Assembly (NCBI GenBank): GCA_902805915.1
Contig: CADCUO010000067.1
Coordinates: 1-64,000 of the forward strand
DNA: 64,000 bases
From: an uncultured Propionibacteriaceae bacterium
GTDB taxonomy: Bacteria > Actinomycetota > Actinomycetes > Propionibacteriales > Propionibacteriaceae
Direction of reading: 5' to 3'
Part shown: piece after piece, positions 47,477 to 58,323 of the stretch
How positions within the stretch are numbered: position 1 is the stretch's first letter
Layout: each line of letters opens with the position of its first letter
Translations under genes and position numbers: made by a program
Notes under the pieces: generated by a model
Told to the model about the DNA's origin: nothing
Databases searched by the model: none
Seen by the model: only the letters and a program-made list of their open reading frames with translations

Positions 47477-48802
47477 CTACAGGCCCTTATCCCGGTTCCG
47501 CCGCAGATTGAGCAACCGGAAGCGACGTGCCTCCTGCTCACCCCGCTCAGCGGCCACCGTACCCTCCGGGGTGGCCGTTTTGAGCTCCTCCGCGCGCAGC
47601 TCGCCGGTACGCAGCGAGATCTGCTCGCTCAGATAGCGCAGGATCGCCACCACGACGGCAGCCGCTGGCACGGCCAGGAAAGCGCCGGTGATGCCGAACA
47701 AGGTGCCGCCCGCGGTGACCGCCAGCAGCACGATCACCGCGTGCAGATTGAGGGACCTGCCCTGCAGGACCGGCTGCAGAACGTTTCCTTCAATCTGCTG
47801 CACGAGCACCACCAGTCCCAGCACAAGCAGCGCGGTGGTCAGCCCGTTGGACACCAGTGCCACCAAGATGGCCAGACCGCCTGCCGCCAACGCGCCGACG
47901 ATCGGAATGAACCCGGCGAAGAAGGTCAGCAGGGTCAGTGCCCCGGCCAGCGGCACCCCCAAGATGAGCAGCCCCACCCCGATCAGCACCGCGTCGACGA
48001 AGCTCACGATGGCCTGGACGCGGATGAAGTCGCCAAGGGTCTTCCAGACCCGGACACACAGCTCGGTCAGGTGCCGGCCGATGTTGCCTCCAGCCTGCCG
48101 CCGCACCCAGGGGAGGAAGGCCGGGCCGTCCTTGACGAAGTAGAAGGCCAGCACCAGCACCAGCACGCTGGTGACCAGCGCCGAGCTGGCGGCCGAGACG
48201 GTGTTGAACACCCCGGTAGCGATCTGGGAGGCGCTGCTCTCCAGCCTGTCGGTCAGCGCGGCGACCGCCTCGTCGATGCGTTCGTTCGCCAGGTTGAGCG
48301 GTGGACCGGCCAGCCATCTCTGCACCTGCTGGATCCCTCTCACGGCGCTGTTGGCCAGCACCACCGACTGGTCAACCAGCGGCCGCGCCACCGCAGCGAT
48401 CAGCCCGCCGAAGACGACCAGCGATCCGACCGTAACGGCGGCCGCTGCCAGTGCCGCGGGCCAGCCATGCCGGCGAAGCCATGCCACCGGAGGCCACAGC
48501 ACCGTGGAGAAGATGATGGCCAGCACGATCGGCAGTACACCCACCCAGATTTTGGCCAGCAGCCACAGTGCAAGAGCCACGGCGACGCCGATGATGATCA
48601 GCCGCAGCGACCACGCAGCGGTCGCCTTCAGCCCCTCACCGATCACAGAGCTGCGGTCGACGGCTTCCTTGGTGGCGACGACGCTCCCTTCGCCCTTCGG
48701 CTGGTCAGGTGCCGGCGGGTCTGCCGGGGCCGCGGGTGAGTCTGCGCCCAGCTTGGCGCTGCCTGTGCGTTGGCGTACCCGACGAGGAGGAACGGTGCCC
48801 AT
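47477..48802 (-). CDS. AI-2E-family transporter
   Basis: Multiple TM segments; FFAGFIPIVGALAAGGLAILVAL..VQQIEGNVLQPVLQGRSLNLHAVIVLLAVTAGGTLFGITGAFLAVP. Confidence 0.93.
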   Translation of the reverse strand: MGTVPPRRVRQRTGSAKLGADSPAAPADPPAPDQPKGEGSVVATKEAVDRSSVIGEGLKATAAWSLRLIIIGVAVALALWLLAKIWVGVLPIVLAIIFSTVLWPPVAWLRRHGWPAALAAAAVTVGSLVVFGGLIAAVARPLVDQSVVLANSAVRGIQQVQRWLAGPPLNLANERIDEAVAALTDRLESSASQIATGVFNTVSAASSALVTSVLVLVLAFYFVKDGPAFLPWVRRQAGGNIGRHLTELCVRVWKTLGDFIRVQAIVSFVDAVLIGVGLLILGVPLAGALTLLTFFAGFIPIVGALAAGGLAILVALVSNGLTTALLVLGLVVLVQQIEGNVLQPVLQGRSLNLHAVIVLLAVTAGGTLFGITGAFLAVPAAAVVVAILRYLSEQISLRTGELRAEELKTATPEGTVAAERGEQEARRFRLLNLRRNRDKGL

Positions 48803-48963
48803 GACGGGCAATTCTGACAGGTCACCGTCGCATGTCACTTCAATGGACTACGAACGCGGCCCAGTGCGCGGCCGGATCGGTCCCGCAGAAGCGCCGCCAC
48901 CTGGATCAGACCAGACGACGGCGCTTCACCCGTAGCAGCCAGCACGCTGTGCTGGCACAACGG

Positions 48964-49161
48964 TTACTTGCTCTTGAACGCATCCTTCACATCTGCGGCT
49001 GCGTCCTTGGCGTGCTCGCCAGCCTGCTTGGTGTTGGCCCCGGCCTGGTCGGCTTGACCTTCAGCCTGGAGGTCCCGGTTGTCGGTTGCGTCACCGACAC
49101 CCGACTTCGCCTTGCCGGCTAGCTCTTCGGCCTTGTTCTTTGCCTTGTCTGCCAAACCCAT
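48964..49161 (-). CDS. CsbD-family protein
   Basis: MGLADKAKNKAEELAGKAKSGVGDATDNRDLQAEGQADQAGANTKQAGEHAKDA. Confidence 0.93.
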   Translation of the reverse strand: MGLADKAKNKAEELAGKAKSGVGDATDNRDLQAEGQADQAGANTKQAGEHAKDAAADVKDAFKSK

Positions 49162-49317
49162 AGTTGCTCCGTTCCGACAGGGCGGTCGCCCACCTCGTCT
49201 GAGTAGCCGTGCCTTTGTCTCACCATAGGTCCCCGGGAGCCCTTACTCCATGGCGGGCGACTAAGAATTTCCGGAGCACGCCAGTGGCGGGAGGCGCAGA
49301 CAGCTGCAGGTGGGACG

Positions 49318-50235
49318 TCACGCAGGCTGCTGCCGGCCAGCGGCAACCGCTGACCCGTCACTGCCAGGGCGGGTCAGCTGGACGGTCACGTTGTCGATCA
49401 GCCGGGTGCTACCCACGCGTGCGGCCACAGCCAAGATCGCCTCGCCGACATGGTCGGACGGGACGGGGCTGAAGGATGACGGGTGCACCAGGTCGACGTA
49501 GTCCAGCCGGAAGGAGGGGTCATCCAGCTCGGTCTGGGCCAGATGGGCCCGCGCCGCCTCCAGCACGTCGGCCACGTCACTATGGCGCGCTCCAGCCCGC
49601 AGCGAGGCAGAGAGGGCCAGCGCGGAACGCCGCTCCGCACTGCTCAGGAACCGGTTGCGGCTGGAGAGGGCGAGGCCGTCGGTTTCCCGTACGATCGGCG
49701 CCCCGATGATGTCCACGGTGACGTTGAGGTCGGACACCATCCGTTTGATGCAGGCAAGCTGCTGGGCGTCCTTCTCACCGAAGATGGCGACGTCGGGCCG
49801 GACCAGGTTGAACAGCTTCAACACCACGGTGAGGACGCCGTTGAAGTGGCCGGGGCGGACGGCCCCCTCAAGCACAGTCCCCATCTGACCGGCATCCACC
49901 AGCACCTGCCGGCCGGGCGGGTAGAGATCGCTGACCGACGGTACGAAAACCAGGTCAACACCCTCCTGCGCGCAAGCTTTCAGGTCGTGGTCAATCACGC
50001 GCGGATAGCGGGCGTAGTCCTCGCCGGGCCCGAACTGCAGCGGGTTGACGAAGATACTGGCCACCACACGGTCGGCGTGCTTGGCCGCCAGCCGGAAGAG
50101 GGACCGGTGCCCCTCGTGCAGTGCACCCATGGTGGGTACGAAGGCGACGGTCTCGCCGCCGAACTCCGGACGCAGCTGCTTCAGCTCGGCGACGGTGCGG
50201 GCTACTGGAAGCGGGTCCGGTGCCGGCGATGTCAT
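49318..50235 (-). CDS. panC: Pantothenate synthetase
   Basis: [71 protein letters not shown]. Confidence 0.96.
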   Translation of the reverse strand: MTSPAPDPLPVARTVAELKQLRPEFGGETVAFVPTMGALHEGHRSLFRLAAKHADRVVASIFVNPLQFGPGEDYARYPRVIDHDLKACAQEGVDLVFVPSVSDLYPPGRQVLVDAGQMGTVLEGAVRPGHFNGVLTVVLKLFNLVRPDVAIFGEKDAQQLACIKRMVSDLNVTVDIIGAPIVRETDGLALSSRNRFLSSAERRSALALSASLRAGARHSDVADVLEAARAHLAQTELDDPSFRLDYVDLVHPSSFSPVPSDHVGEAILAVAARVGSTRLIDNVTVQLTRPGSDGSAVAAGRQQPA

Positions 50236-51068
50236 CCCTCGCTCCGGATCGTGTCCGCGCCGAAGGTGTGCTGGGCTGCCGGGAAGGAGCCGGACCGGAC
50301 ATCGTCCAGGTAGGCGCTGGCAGCGCCGGCCAGCGTGGCTGCCAGATCGGCGTACTGCTTGACGAAGCGCGGCGTCCGACCCTGCCGCAGCCCGGCCATG
50401 TCCTGCCAGACCAGCACCTGAGCGTCACATCCGGCGCCAGCGCCGATGCCCACTGTGGGGATGGTCAGCTCGGCGGTCAGCTGAGCAGCGAGCTCGCCGG
50501 GCACCATCTCGAACACCACCGCGAAGGCACCAGCATCGGCGACCGCGTGGGCGTCCGCCACCAGCTGTTCAGCACCGGAGCCCCGGCCCTGCACCTTGTA
50601 GCCACCGAGCAGGTGCTCGCTCTGCGGGGTGAAGCCGACATGACCCATTACCGGGATGCCGGCGTCGGTGATCTTGCGGATCTGTGCCGCCACCCGGGTA
50701 CCGCCCTCGAGCTTCACTGCCTGGCAGCCGCCCTCCTTCATCAGCCGCACCGCGGTCGCCAGAGCCTGGGAGGCGCCGTCCTCGTACGACCCGAACGGGA
50801 GGTCGGCCACCACCAGGGGCCGCCGGGAGCCACGGACGACCGCCCGGACCAACGGCAGCATCTCGTCGACGGTGACGGGTAGGGTGGTCTCGTAGCCATA
50901 GACGTTGTTAGCGGCCGAGTCCCCGACGAGCAGGACCGAGATGCCGGCTTCGTCGAAGATGGACGCGGTGTACTGGTCGTAGCTGGTCAGCATCCCCCAC
51001 CGCTCGCCGGCCACCTTCGCCGCCTGCAGGTCGCTAATTCGAAGCCGCCGGAAGGGCGCCTCAGACAT
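50232..51068 (-). CDS. panB: 3-methyl-2-oxobutanoate hydroxymethyltransferase
   Basis: [86 protein letters not shown]. Confidence 0.96.
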   Translation of the reverse strand: MSEAPFRRLRISDLQAAKVAGERWGMLTSYDQYTASIFDEAGISVLLVGDSAANNVYGYETTLPVTVDEMLPLVRAVVRGSRRPLVVADLPFGSYEDGASQALATAVRLMKEGGCQAVKLEGGTRVAAQIRKITDAGIPVMGHVGFTPQSEHLLGGYKVQGRGSGAEQLVADAHAVADAGAFAVVFEMVPGELAAQLTAELTIPTVGIGAGAGCDAQVLVWQDMAGLRQGRTPRFVKQYADLAATLAGAASAYLDDVRSGSFPAAQHTFGADTIRSEG

Positions 51069-51477
51069 GGATCACGTCGTCGGGGTCCAGGACCAGCTCA
51101 GGGACGCCGGCGCCGGCGTCGGAGCCGACCGAGGCGATGGTATTTGTCTTGTCCACGTGCACGACGATGGGTCTGACCTGGCGGGCTTCCGCGTCGGTCA
51201 TGGTCGCGTAGGAGATGACGATGACGAGGTCACCGACGCCGACCAGATGCGCCGCGGCACCGTTGATGCCGATGATGTGCGAACCGCGGGCGCCGGGGAT
51301 GACGTAGGTCTCCAGCCGGGCACCGTTGGTGACGTCGACCACCGACACCCGCTCCCCGGGCAGCAGGTCGGCAGCATCCATCAGGTCCTCGTCGACGGTG
51401 AGCGAGCCGATGTAGTGCAGGTCGGCCTGCGTCACCGTGGCACGGTGGATCTTCGACTTCAACATGGTGCGCAACAC
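51061..51477 (-). CDS. panD: Aspartate 1-decarboxylase
   Basis: [66 protein letters not shown]. Confidence 0.96.
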   Translation of the reverse strand: MLRTMLKSKIHRATVTQADLHYIGSLTVDEDLMDAADLLPGERVSVVDVTNGARLETYVIPGARGSHIIGINGAAAHLVGVGDLVIVISYATMTDAEARQVRPIVVHVDKTNTIASVGSDAGAGVPELVLDPDDVIHV

Positions 51478-51618
51478 GATTGTTCCTCCTCGACCGTCGC
51501 CGATGGCTGGGGCAGCCCCCGACTCTTCCGGTCCCCTGACTGGGCCTTCTCCCGCTCAAGCCTAGGGGAGTCTGGGAGGGTCGCCGCACCACGACCACAG
51601 GGCAGCCGCAGCCGGTGC

Positions 51619-52065
51619 TCAGCCCCGCGGTTCCCAGAGAATGACCGGAATCTCGCGCTCGGTTCGGGCCTGGTACTGCCCGTACGGCGGGTAGGCCGCA
51701 ACGGCTCGCTCCCACCAGATCTGCCGCTCCCCGCCGCTGAGCTCCCGGGCGTGTCCGTCGCGTGCCTCCGGGCCGTCCTGGACGGTCACCGCGTCGGGGT
51801 TGGCCTTGACGTTGTGGTACCACACCGGGTGGGTGGGTGCGCCTCCCTGCGAGGCGACCATGGCGTAGGCGCCGTCGTGCTCCACCCGCATCAGCGGGAT
51901 CTTGCGGAGCTTGCCGCTCTTCTTGCCGCGGGTGGTGAAGATCACCACGGGCAGACCGGTGTCGCGAAGAGTGTTGGCTTCACGACCACCGGTGTGCTCG
52001 TACAGCTCGACCTGGTCGCGGACCCACTGTTCGGGGCTCGGTTCGTACTCTCCATGCAGCGGCAT
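51619..52065 (-). CDS. Nitroreductase-family deazaflavin (F420)-dependent oxidoreductase
   Basis: LPVVIFTTRGKKSGKLRKIPLMRVEHDGAYAMVASQGGAPTHPVWYHNVKANPDAVTVQDG. Confidence 0.93.
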   Translation of the reverse strand: MPLHGEYEPSPEQWVRDQVELYEHTGGREANTLRDTGLPVVIFTTRGKKSGKLRKIPLMRVEHDGAYAMVASQGGAPTHPVWYHNVKANPDAVTVQDGPEARDGHARELSGGERQIWWERAVAAYPPYGQYQARTEREIPVILWEPRG

Positions 52066-52085
52066 GGGCCAAATCCTAAGTGGGA

Positions 52086-53558
52086 CTAGCGGCCGCGTCG
52101 GCGCCCGGCAGAGAACTCCGCCGCACCTCGGGACGACCCGGTTCGGGCCTGCTCGCCGGGTCCCTGCCGACGGCCGCCGGTGTTGGACGGGGCCGAGGAG
52201 CTGGACGGCGTCGATGGGCGGGTACGACCGCCGGAGCCACCTCGGCGGCGACCGCCGCCGGCTTCGCGGCGCTGGCCCGGCTCGCCCGACCGAGCAGAAC
52301 CACTGGAGGCGGCCTGGACGGGGGTGGGCTGGACGAAGGCAGCCGGCGGACCGCTGACGCGACTGATGACCGGGTCTCCTGGGGCGACGGCATGCTGGGC
52401 TGGTTTGATGGCGGCCTGCCGCATCAGCGTACGGACGTCGGAGGCCTGGCTGGGAGTGCCGATGGTCACCACGATGCCCTCAGCACCGGCACGCGCCGTC
52501 CGACCGGAGCGGTGCAGGTACGCCTTGTGCTCGGTCGGCGGGTCAACGTGTACGACCAGCGCCACATCGTCCACATGGATTCCGCGAGCGGCGATGTCGG
52601 TAGCGACCAGCACCCGGACGCTGCCGTCGCCGAAGGCGGCGAGGTTGCGCTGCCGGGCTCCCTGGGAGAGGTTGCCGTGCATGTCCACGGCGGGAACGCC
52701 TGCGCTGGTCAGCTGCTTGGCCAGCTTCTTCGCGGCGTGCTTGGTGCGGGTGAACGCCAAGGTACGGCCCTGGCCGGAGACCAGCTCGCGGACGACCTCT
52801 CCCTTGTTGTCGGGTGCGACGGTGAATACGTGGTGGGTCATCTGCGGCACCTCAGAGGCGGCGCTGTCGACCGAGTGCGTCACCGGGTTGTGCAGGTAAC
52901 GGCGGAAAAACACGTCGACGCCGCGGTCCAGGGTGGCCGAGAACAGCAGCCGCTGGGTGCGGGTCGGGGTGGCGTCCAGCAGCCGCTTCACTGCAGGCAG
53001 GAAGCCGAGGTCGGCCATGTGGTCGGCCTCGTCCAGGACGGTGACCTCGACGGCGTCCAGCCGTACCTGGCGCTGCTTGATCAGGTCCTCCAGCCGGCCG
53101 GGAGTGGCGATGCAGATGTCCATCCCGCGCCGCAGCGCAGCGACCTGCGGGCCTTGTCCGACGCCACCGAAGATGGTCATGGTCCGCAAGCCGACGGCGT
53201 CGGCGAGGGGCTCCAGGGTCTGGCGCACCTGAGCGGCCAGCTCGCGGGTAGGCACCAAGATGAGCGCGCGTACGCTGCCCGGGCGCCGGGGCTGGTTGGA
53301 GGCGGCAAGTGCCGCGACGGTGGGTACCGCGAAGGCGACTGTCTTGCCGCTGCCGGTACGGCCACGGCCGAGAACGTCCCGGCCGGCGAGCGAGTCAGGC
53401 AACGTTGCGGACTGGATCGGGAACGGGCTGGTGATGCCGGTAGCCGCCAGTGCGGCAGCGATGGGCTGGGGTACGCCAAGTTCGGCGAAGCCTGAGGTCG
53501 ACGCCTCGGCCGGGGTGGCCTGGGCAGGGGTCGACAGGGCAGGGTGAAGCTGGGTCAC
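52086..53558 (-). CDS. DEAD-box RNA helicase
   Basis: GITSPFPIQSATLPDSLAGRDVLGRGRTGSGKTVAF..TPGRLEDLI..VLDEADHM..LLFSATL; basic RG/S-rich tail. Confidence 0.95.
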   Translation of the reverse strand: MTQLHPALSTPAQATPAEASTSGFAELGVPQPIAAALAATGITSPFPIQSATLPDSLAGRDVLGRGRTGSGKTVAFAVPTVAALAASNQPRRPGSVRALILVPTRELAAQVRQTLEPLADAVGLRTMTIFGGVGQGPQVAALRRGMDICIATPGRLEDLIKQRQVRLDAVEVTVLDEADHMADLGFLPAVKRLLDATPTRTQRLLFSATLDRGVDVFFRRYLHNPVTHSVDSAASEVPQMTHHVFTVAPDNKGEVVRELVSGQGRTLAFTRTKHAAKKLAKQLTSAGVPAVDMHGNLSQGARQRNLAAFGDGSVRVLVATDIAARGIHVDDVALVVHVDPPTEHKAYLHRSGRTARAGAEGIVVTIGTPSQASDVRTLMRQAAIKPAQHAVAPGDPVISRVSGPPAAFVQPTPVQAASSGSARSGEPGQRREAGGGRRRGGSGGRTRPSTPSSSSAPSNTGGRRQGPGEQARTGSSRGAAEFSAGRRRGR

Positions 53559-53941
53559 AGATTTCCTAACACAACGGGCCGGCCGTGGTTGCCTGACCAC
53601 TCACGTGTGAGGAGAGTTGTGAAAGCGCCAGCGTTGGCGCACAGCAAACGACCTGTGGGCGCGCTCGTATGCGCACTTGTCTGTCCCCAGTGTAACGGTT
53701 AGTTGAACAATCCAGTAACGCCTCCCGGGACCGGCAGGGGTTAAGTTGGCCAGCAGCGCATTGCAGTCGACACTGGGCGCGGTGTCTCGTAGCGTTGGGT
53801 GGCATCCCGCGAAACGCCGTCGGCCGAGGCTTGTGGCCTTCGATGGGCTCCCGGCGCATCGCCTGAGGCCGGTCAATTTCCGGTCCGCGGCTCACCCAAC
53901 CAAGCAAGGACGACCCTAATCACCGATCGACTAGAAGCACC

Positions 53942-55414
53942 GTGACCACAACCTCCTCCGACCGCGAGCTGGCACCAGCGCTCCCCCGCGGTGACCGCAT
54001 GATCATCATCACGTTGCTGATCGCCACCTTTGTGGTGATTCTCAACGAGACGATCATGGGCGTAGCCATCCCGCGGCTCATCGTGGCGCTGGGTGTCACG
54101 GCGAGTACCGCCCAGTGGCTGTCGACCGCGTTCATGCTGACCATGGCCGTTGTGATCCCGACTACCGGTTTCTTGCTGCAGCGGCTGTCGCGTCGGACGG
54201 TGTTCATCCTGGCCATGGGGCTGTTCAGCTTCGGTACGGCGGTGGCGGCCGTTTCGCCAAGCTTCGCACCGCTCCTCATCGGGCGCATCATCCAGGCCTG
54301 CGGCACCGCGATCATGCTGCCGTTGCTGATGACCACCATCTTGACGTTGGTTCCGCTGCAACGTCGCGGTCAGGTGATGGGCAACGTCAGCATCGCCATC
54401 TCGGTCGCGCCGGCGATCGGTCCGACCATCTCGGGTGTGATCCTGCAGTACCTGTCCTGGCGCTTCATGTTCGTGCTGGTGCTGCCGATCGCGCTGGCCG
54501 CGATGGCGTACGGCGCGCGCGGGTTGAAATCGGGCGGTGAGCCGGGACATCGGCCGCTGGACCTGCTGTCGGTGCTGTTGACGGTGCCCGCGTTCGGCGG
54601 TGTGGTCTTCGGGCTCAGCAGGATCGGCGAAGCCGGTGGCGAGTCTGGGCCGGCGAGCGCCGCCGTACCGCTGGGCATCGGTGTGGTGTGTCTCGGGCTG
54701 TTCATCTGGAGGCAGCTCAGGCTGCAGCGGGACCGCTCCCCGCTGCTGGACCTGCGGGCCTTCCGGTACCCCATGTTCCGGATCAGCGTGGCGCTGCTGT
54801 GCATCACCATGATCGCCCTCTTCGGGGCGGTGATCGTGCTGCCGATCTATCTGCAGAACATTCGCGGGCTGGGCTCGCTGCAGACCGGACTGATGCTCTT
54901 CCCGGGTGGCCTGATGATGGGACTGCTGGCACCTACCGTCGGCAAGATCTTCGACCGATACGGCCCGCGCGCGCTGACAACAACAGGGACAGTGTTGTTG
55001 ACCCTGACCTTATGGCGGTTCAGCTCGGTGGACATGACGACCCCGGTATGGATGCTGGTGGCTACGCACCTGACGTTCTCCCTCGGTCTGGCGTGCCTGT
55101 TCACGCCGGCCTTCACCAGCGGCCTGAACCCGCTCCCGCCACACCTGTACTCACACGGCAGCGCCATCATGTCGACCTTGCAGCAGGTCGCAGGAGCGGC
55201 TGGCACCGCACTGCTGATAGCGATCATGGCCGCCCGCACGGTGACTCTCACCGAACGCGGTATCCCCGCTCTGGCGGCGCAGAACGGCGGCGTCAGCGCC
55301 GCTTTCATGACGGCAGCGCTGATCGCCGTGGTCGGGATCGCGCTCGCCCTGTTCATGCGGAAGCCGAACCCCGCGGAAGCGCAGGAGCAGGCCGCCCACG
55401 CTAGCGCCCACTGA
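53942..55414 (+). CDS. MFS transporter, DHA2-like multidrug efflux family
   Basis: FVVILNETIMGVAIPRLIVALGVTASTAQWLSTAFMLTMAVVIPTTGFLLQRLSRR; about 14 TM segments. Confidence 0.93.
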   Translation: MTTTSSDRELAPALPRGDRMIIITLLIATFVVILNETIMGVAIPRLIVALGVTASTAQWLSTAFMLTMAVVIPTTGFLLQRLSRRTVFILAMGLFSFGTAVAAVSPSFAPLLIGRIIQACGTAIMLPLLMTTILTLVPLQRRGQVMGNVSIAISVAPAIGPTISGVILQYLSWRFMFVLVLPIALAAMAYGARGLKSGGEPGHRPLDLLSVLLTVPAFGGVVFGLSRIGEAGGESGPASAAVPLGIGVVCLGLFIWRQLRLQRDRSPLLDLRAFRYPMFRISVALLCITMIALFGAVIVLPIYLQNIRGLGSLQTGLMLFPGGLMMGLLAPTVGKIFDRYGPRALTTTGTVLLTLTLWRFSSVDMTTPVWMLVATHLTFSLGLACLFTPAFTSGLNPLPPHLYSHGSAIMSTLQQVAGAAGTALLIAIMAARTVTLTERGIPALAAQNGGVSAAFMTAALIAVVGIALALFMRKPNPAEAQEQAAHASAH

Positions 55415-55474
55415 CCACCAGATCTGCTCCTTGCGAGCCGCGTGCCCCGGCGCCATTTTGGGTAGTGGGGCACC

Positions 55475-56014
55475 ATGAGCACCCAGTTCTGGGCGTTGGC
55501 CGCCGAGCACGCCACTCACGCCAAGCGCCGGTTGCTGGCCGAAGGCGATGCGTACGACAACGCCCGGCGGGTGCCGCTACCTGGGTACGCCGGCAGCCTG
55601 GTCGCATTCGGGGCGACGACGGCGGGACTTGTGCTCGCCGGCCGAAGGCAAGGGCGGACGCTGCCCGAGCGCTATGACCTCCTCGACGTGGCGCTGGGCG
55701 GCTTGGCTACGCACAAGTTCAGCCGGCTGCTGTCGAAGGCGTCGGTGACCAGTCCGCTGCGCGCCCCGTTCACCACCTTCGAGGAAGCGGCCGGATCGGC
55801 CGAGCTGAACGAGAGCGCCCGCGGTAAGGGGCTGCGGCACACCGTCGGTGAGCTGCTCACCTGCCCGTTCTGCCTGGGCCAGTGGATCGGGACCGGGTAC
55901 GTCGCCGGGCTCACACTGGCGCCGCGCGCTGCGCGTACCTGGGCGGCTCTCTTCTCAGTCACCGCAGTGGCCGACCTGCTGCAGCACCTCTACGGTCGGG
56001 TCCGCACCAGCTGA
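55475..56014 (+). CDS. DUF1360-family protein
   Basis: LLDVALGGLATHKFSRLLSKASVTSPLRAPFTTFEE..ELLTCPFCLGQWIGTGYVAGL. Confidence 0.88.
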   Translation: MSTQFWALAAEHATHAKRRLLAEGDAYDNARRVPLPGYAGSLVAFGATTAGLVLAGRRQGRTLPERYDLLDVALGGLATHKFSRLLSKASVTSPLRAPFTTFEEAAGSAELNESARGKGLRHTVGELLTCPFCLGQWIGTGYVAGLTLAPRAARTWAALFSVTAVADLLQHLYGRVRTS

Positions 56015-56232
56015 AGGCCCTTGGTCAACGATCAAGTTGACGGACTCGCTGGCTGAGCTGGCGCATCCGGTCATCACGCTCGGGCTGGGTCAGTCCCAGC
56101 GGGTGGCGATGGAGAAATAGGGCGAAATCCCCTGCAACGTAAACGAGGCAGTGGGCTAGGACCGCCTCACCTGCTGCGGGTTCCCAGCCTTCTTGCCGTC
56201 ACCCGAGCAGCCCTCTGTCAGACTGACCCCCC

Positions 56233-57573
56233 GTGACCGATGCAGCCCCCGACACTCCGCCCGAGCCCGCTGGTTGGCGACGACGGCTCCTCGGGGCGCG
56301 GATCGACGTTACTCCGCTGCGGACGTCTCGAGACTTCCGGACACTGTTCTTCTCCGGAACGATCTTCTATCTGGGCGCCATGTTCGGCTACGTCGCCGTC
56401 CCGTACCAGCTGTACCAGCTGACGGGCTCGAACCTTGCGGTCGGCGCCATGGGCATGGTGCAGCTGATCCCGCTGATCGTCTTCGGCCTGTACGGCGGCG
56501 CCCTGGCCGACCACGTCGACCGACGGCGACTGCAGCTGATGACCGGCGCAGCGCAGGCCGCGCTGGTCGTCGTCCTGCTCGGCAACGCCGTCCTGGACCA
56601 GCCGCGGACCTGGGTCCTCTACCTGGTGGGCGCCCTGCTCTCCACTGCCTCCGCGCTGCAGCGGCCCAGCCGGGAGGCGCTCATCCCGCAGGTGGTGAGG
56701 CACCACGAGATCCCGGCCGCTGTGGCACTGTCCGCGCTCGGTTCTCAGCTGGGAATGCTGGTCGGGCCCGGAATCGGTGGTCTGCTGATCGCCCAGTTCG
56801 GCGTCGCAGCGGCGTACGCCGTGGAAGCGACCGGCATGGCAGTGGCGACGTTGATGGTGCTTCGGCTGCGCCGCTATCCGCCCAGCGATCAGAGCCGCTC
56901 GCCCAGTGTTGCGGCCATCACCGAGGGGGTCCGATACGCGGTGCGGCGCAAGGACCTGCTCGGCACCTACGTCGTCGACATGGTCGGGATGTTCATGGCG
57001 ATGCCAATCGTGCTGTTCCCCGCCTTCGCCATCGAGGTGCTGCAGCAGCCGGCTGCTCTGGGGTTGCTCTACACCGCCGAGGCCGTCGGCTCGATGATCG
57101 CGACGCTGACCAGCGGCTGGACGGCCCGGGTGCATCATCACGGCCGCGCCGTCACCTTGGCGGCGATGGCCTGGGGGGCATCCATCGGTCTGGCCGGGCT
57201 GGCGCCGAACCTGTGGCTGGCGGTCGCGCTGCTGGCACTGGCTGGTGCCTTCGACATGATCAGCGGAGTATTCCGCGGGGTCATCTGGCATCAGACGGTT
57301 CCTGACTCCATGCGGGGTCGGCTCGCCGGGATCGAGATGCTGTCCTACTCCATCGGCCCGCTCGGTGGCCAGCTCCGTTCCGGTGTGGTTGCCGACCTCA
57401 CCACGGTCCGGACGTCCATCGTCAGCGGTGGCATCCTGTGCGTCGCTGGAGTTGCGGTCACGGCCGGCCTGCTCCGCGACTTCTGGCGGTACGACTCGCG
57501 GACTGACGAGCACGCCGTTCGGCAGCGCACCATCCGTAACGCCCGGGACGCGCGCGAGGAGCGCTCGGCCTAG
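56233..57573 (+). CDS. MFS transporter (EntS-like)
   Basis: TSRDFRTLFFSGTIFYLGAMFGYVAVPYQLYQLTGSNLAVGAMGMVQLIPLIVFGLYGGALADHVDRRRL. Confidence 0.92.
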   Translation: MTDAAPDTPPEPAGWRRRLLGARIDVTPLRTSRDFRTLFFSGTIFYLGAMFGYVAVPYQLYQLTGSNLAVGAMGMVQLIPLIVFGLYGGALADHVDRRRLQLMTGAAQAALVVVLLGNAVLDQPRTWVLYLVGALLSTASALQRPSREALIPQVVRHHEIPAAVALSALGSQLGMLVGPGIGGLLIAQFGVAAAYAVEATGMAVATLMVLRLRRYPPSDQSRSPSVAAITEGVRYAVRRKDLLGTYVVDMVGMFMAMPIVLFPAFAIEVLQQPAALGLLYTAEAVGSMIATLTSGWTARVHHHGRAVTLAAMAWGASIGLAGLAPNLWLAVALLALAGAFDMISGVFRGVIWHQTVPDSMRGRLAGIEMLSYSIGPLGGQLRSGVVADLTTVRTSIVSGGILCVAGVAVTAGLLRDFWRYDSRTDEHAVRQRTIRNARDAREERSA

Positions 57574-57617
57574 TGGGTACCTAGCCTCACATCTCACTTC
57601 CTCTCTTGAAGGTGCTC

Positions 57618-58274
57618 ATGAATCTCACGGCACGACCGGGCACAGTGGCGGCGCCCTCACTCACACCTGGTACGTCCATGCTGAAGCTCAGCAACGGACG
57701 GCAGGGCCTGCTTCATGTACCTCCTGGCGAGGTCAGCGGGCTCGTCATAGCCCTGCATGGGGCCGGGGGTCAGGCCCGGTCCGTGCTGGATCTGCTTCGC
57801 TCCGATGCCGACCGGCGGGGGCTAGTACTGCTGGCCCCGGCAAGCGCTGGCTCCACCTGGGCCGCGCTGCACCGCGGTCCGGACCCGGACGGCCCCGCAG
57901 TGGACAGCGCGTTGCAGAGCGTGTTCCGAGCTCACTCGTTCAACCCGGCCACCATCGCCGTCGCAGGGTTCTCCGACGGCGCCTCCTACGCCATCACCCT
58001 CGGCCTTGCCAACGGGAACCTGCTCCGCAAGGTGGTTGCCTTCTCGCCCGGCTTCCAGGTTGCCGACCGGCGTCAGGGCAGGCCGGAGTTCTTCATCACC
58101 CACGGCATCCACGACGAGGTGCTGCCCATCGGCCGTACCAGCCACAGACTCGTGGCGTCTCTGCGCGCGGACGGGTACGACGTCACCTACCGTGAGTTCG
58201 ACGGTGGACACGTCGTACCCGCGAAGTACGCCACCGAAGGGATGCAGTGGGCCGCCGGGCGAGCGCCGAACTAA
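57618..58274 (+). CDS. Alpha/beta-hydrolase (esterase/phospholipase-like)
   Basis: GLVIALHGAGGQARSVLDLL..IAVAGFSDGASYAITLGL..FITHGIHDEVLPI..FDGGHVVP. Confidence 0.88.
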   Translation: MNLTARPGTVAAPSLTPGTSMLKLSNGRQGLLHVPPGEVSGLVIALHGAGGQARSVLDLLRSDADRRGLVLLAPASAGSTWAALHRGPDPDGPAVDSALQSVFRAHSFNPATIAVAGFSDGASYAITLGLANGNLLRKVVAFSPGFQVADRRQGRPEFFITHGIHDEVLPIGRTSHRLVASLRADGYDVTYREFDGGHVVPAKYATEGMQWAAGRAPN

Positions 58275-58323
58275 CCAGCGCCTCTTCCGCACCTGGGCGT
58301 GGTTGGTCACCTAGCCTGGACCC

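Noticed and set aside
56193-57597. ORFs 56193-57305 (+) and 56218-57597 (-)
   Set aside because: Shadow frames of the MFS transporter at 56233-57573; Arg/His-rich with no TM pattern.
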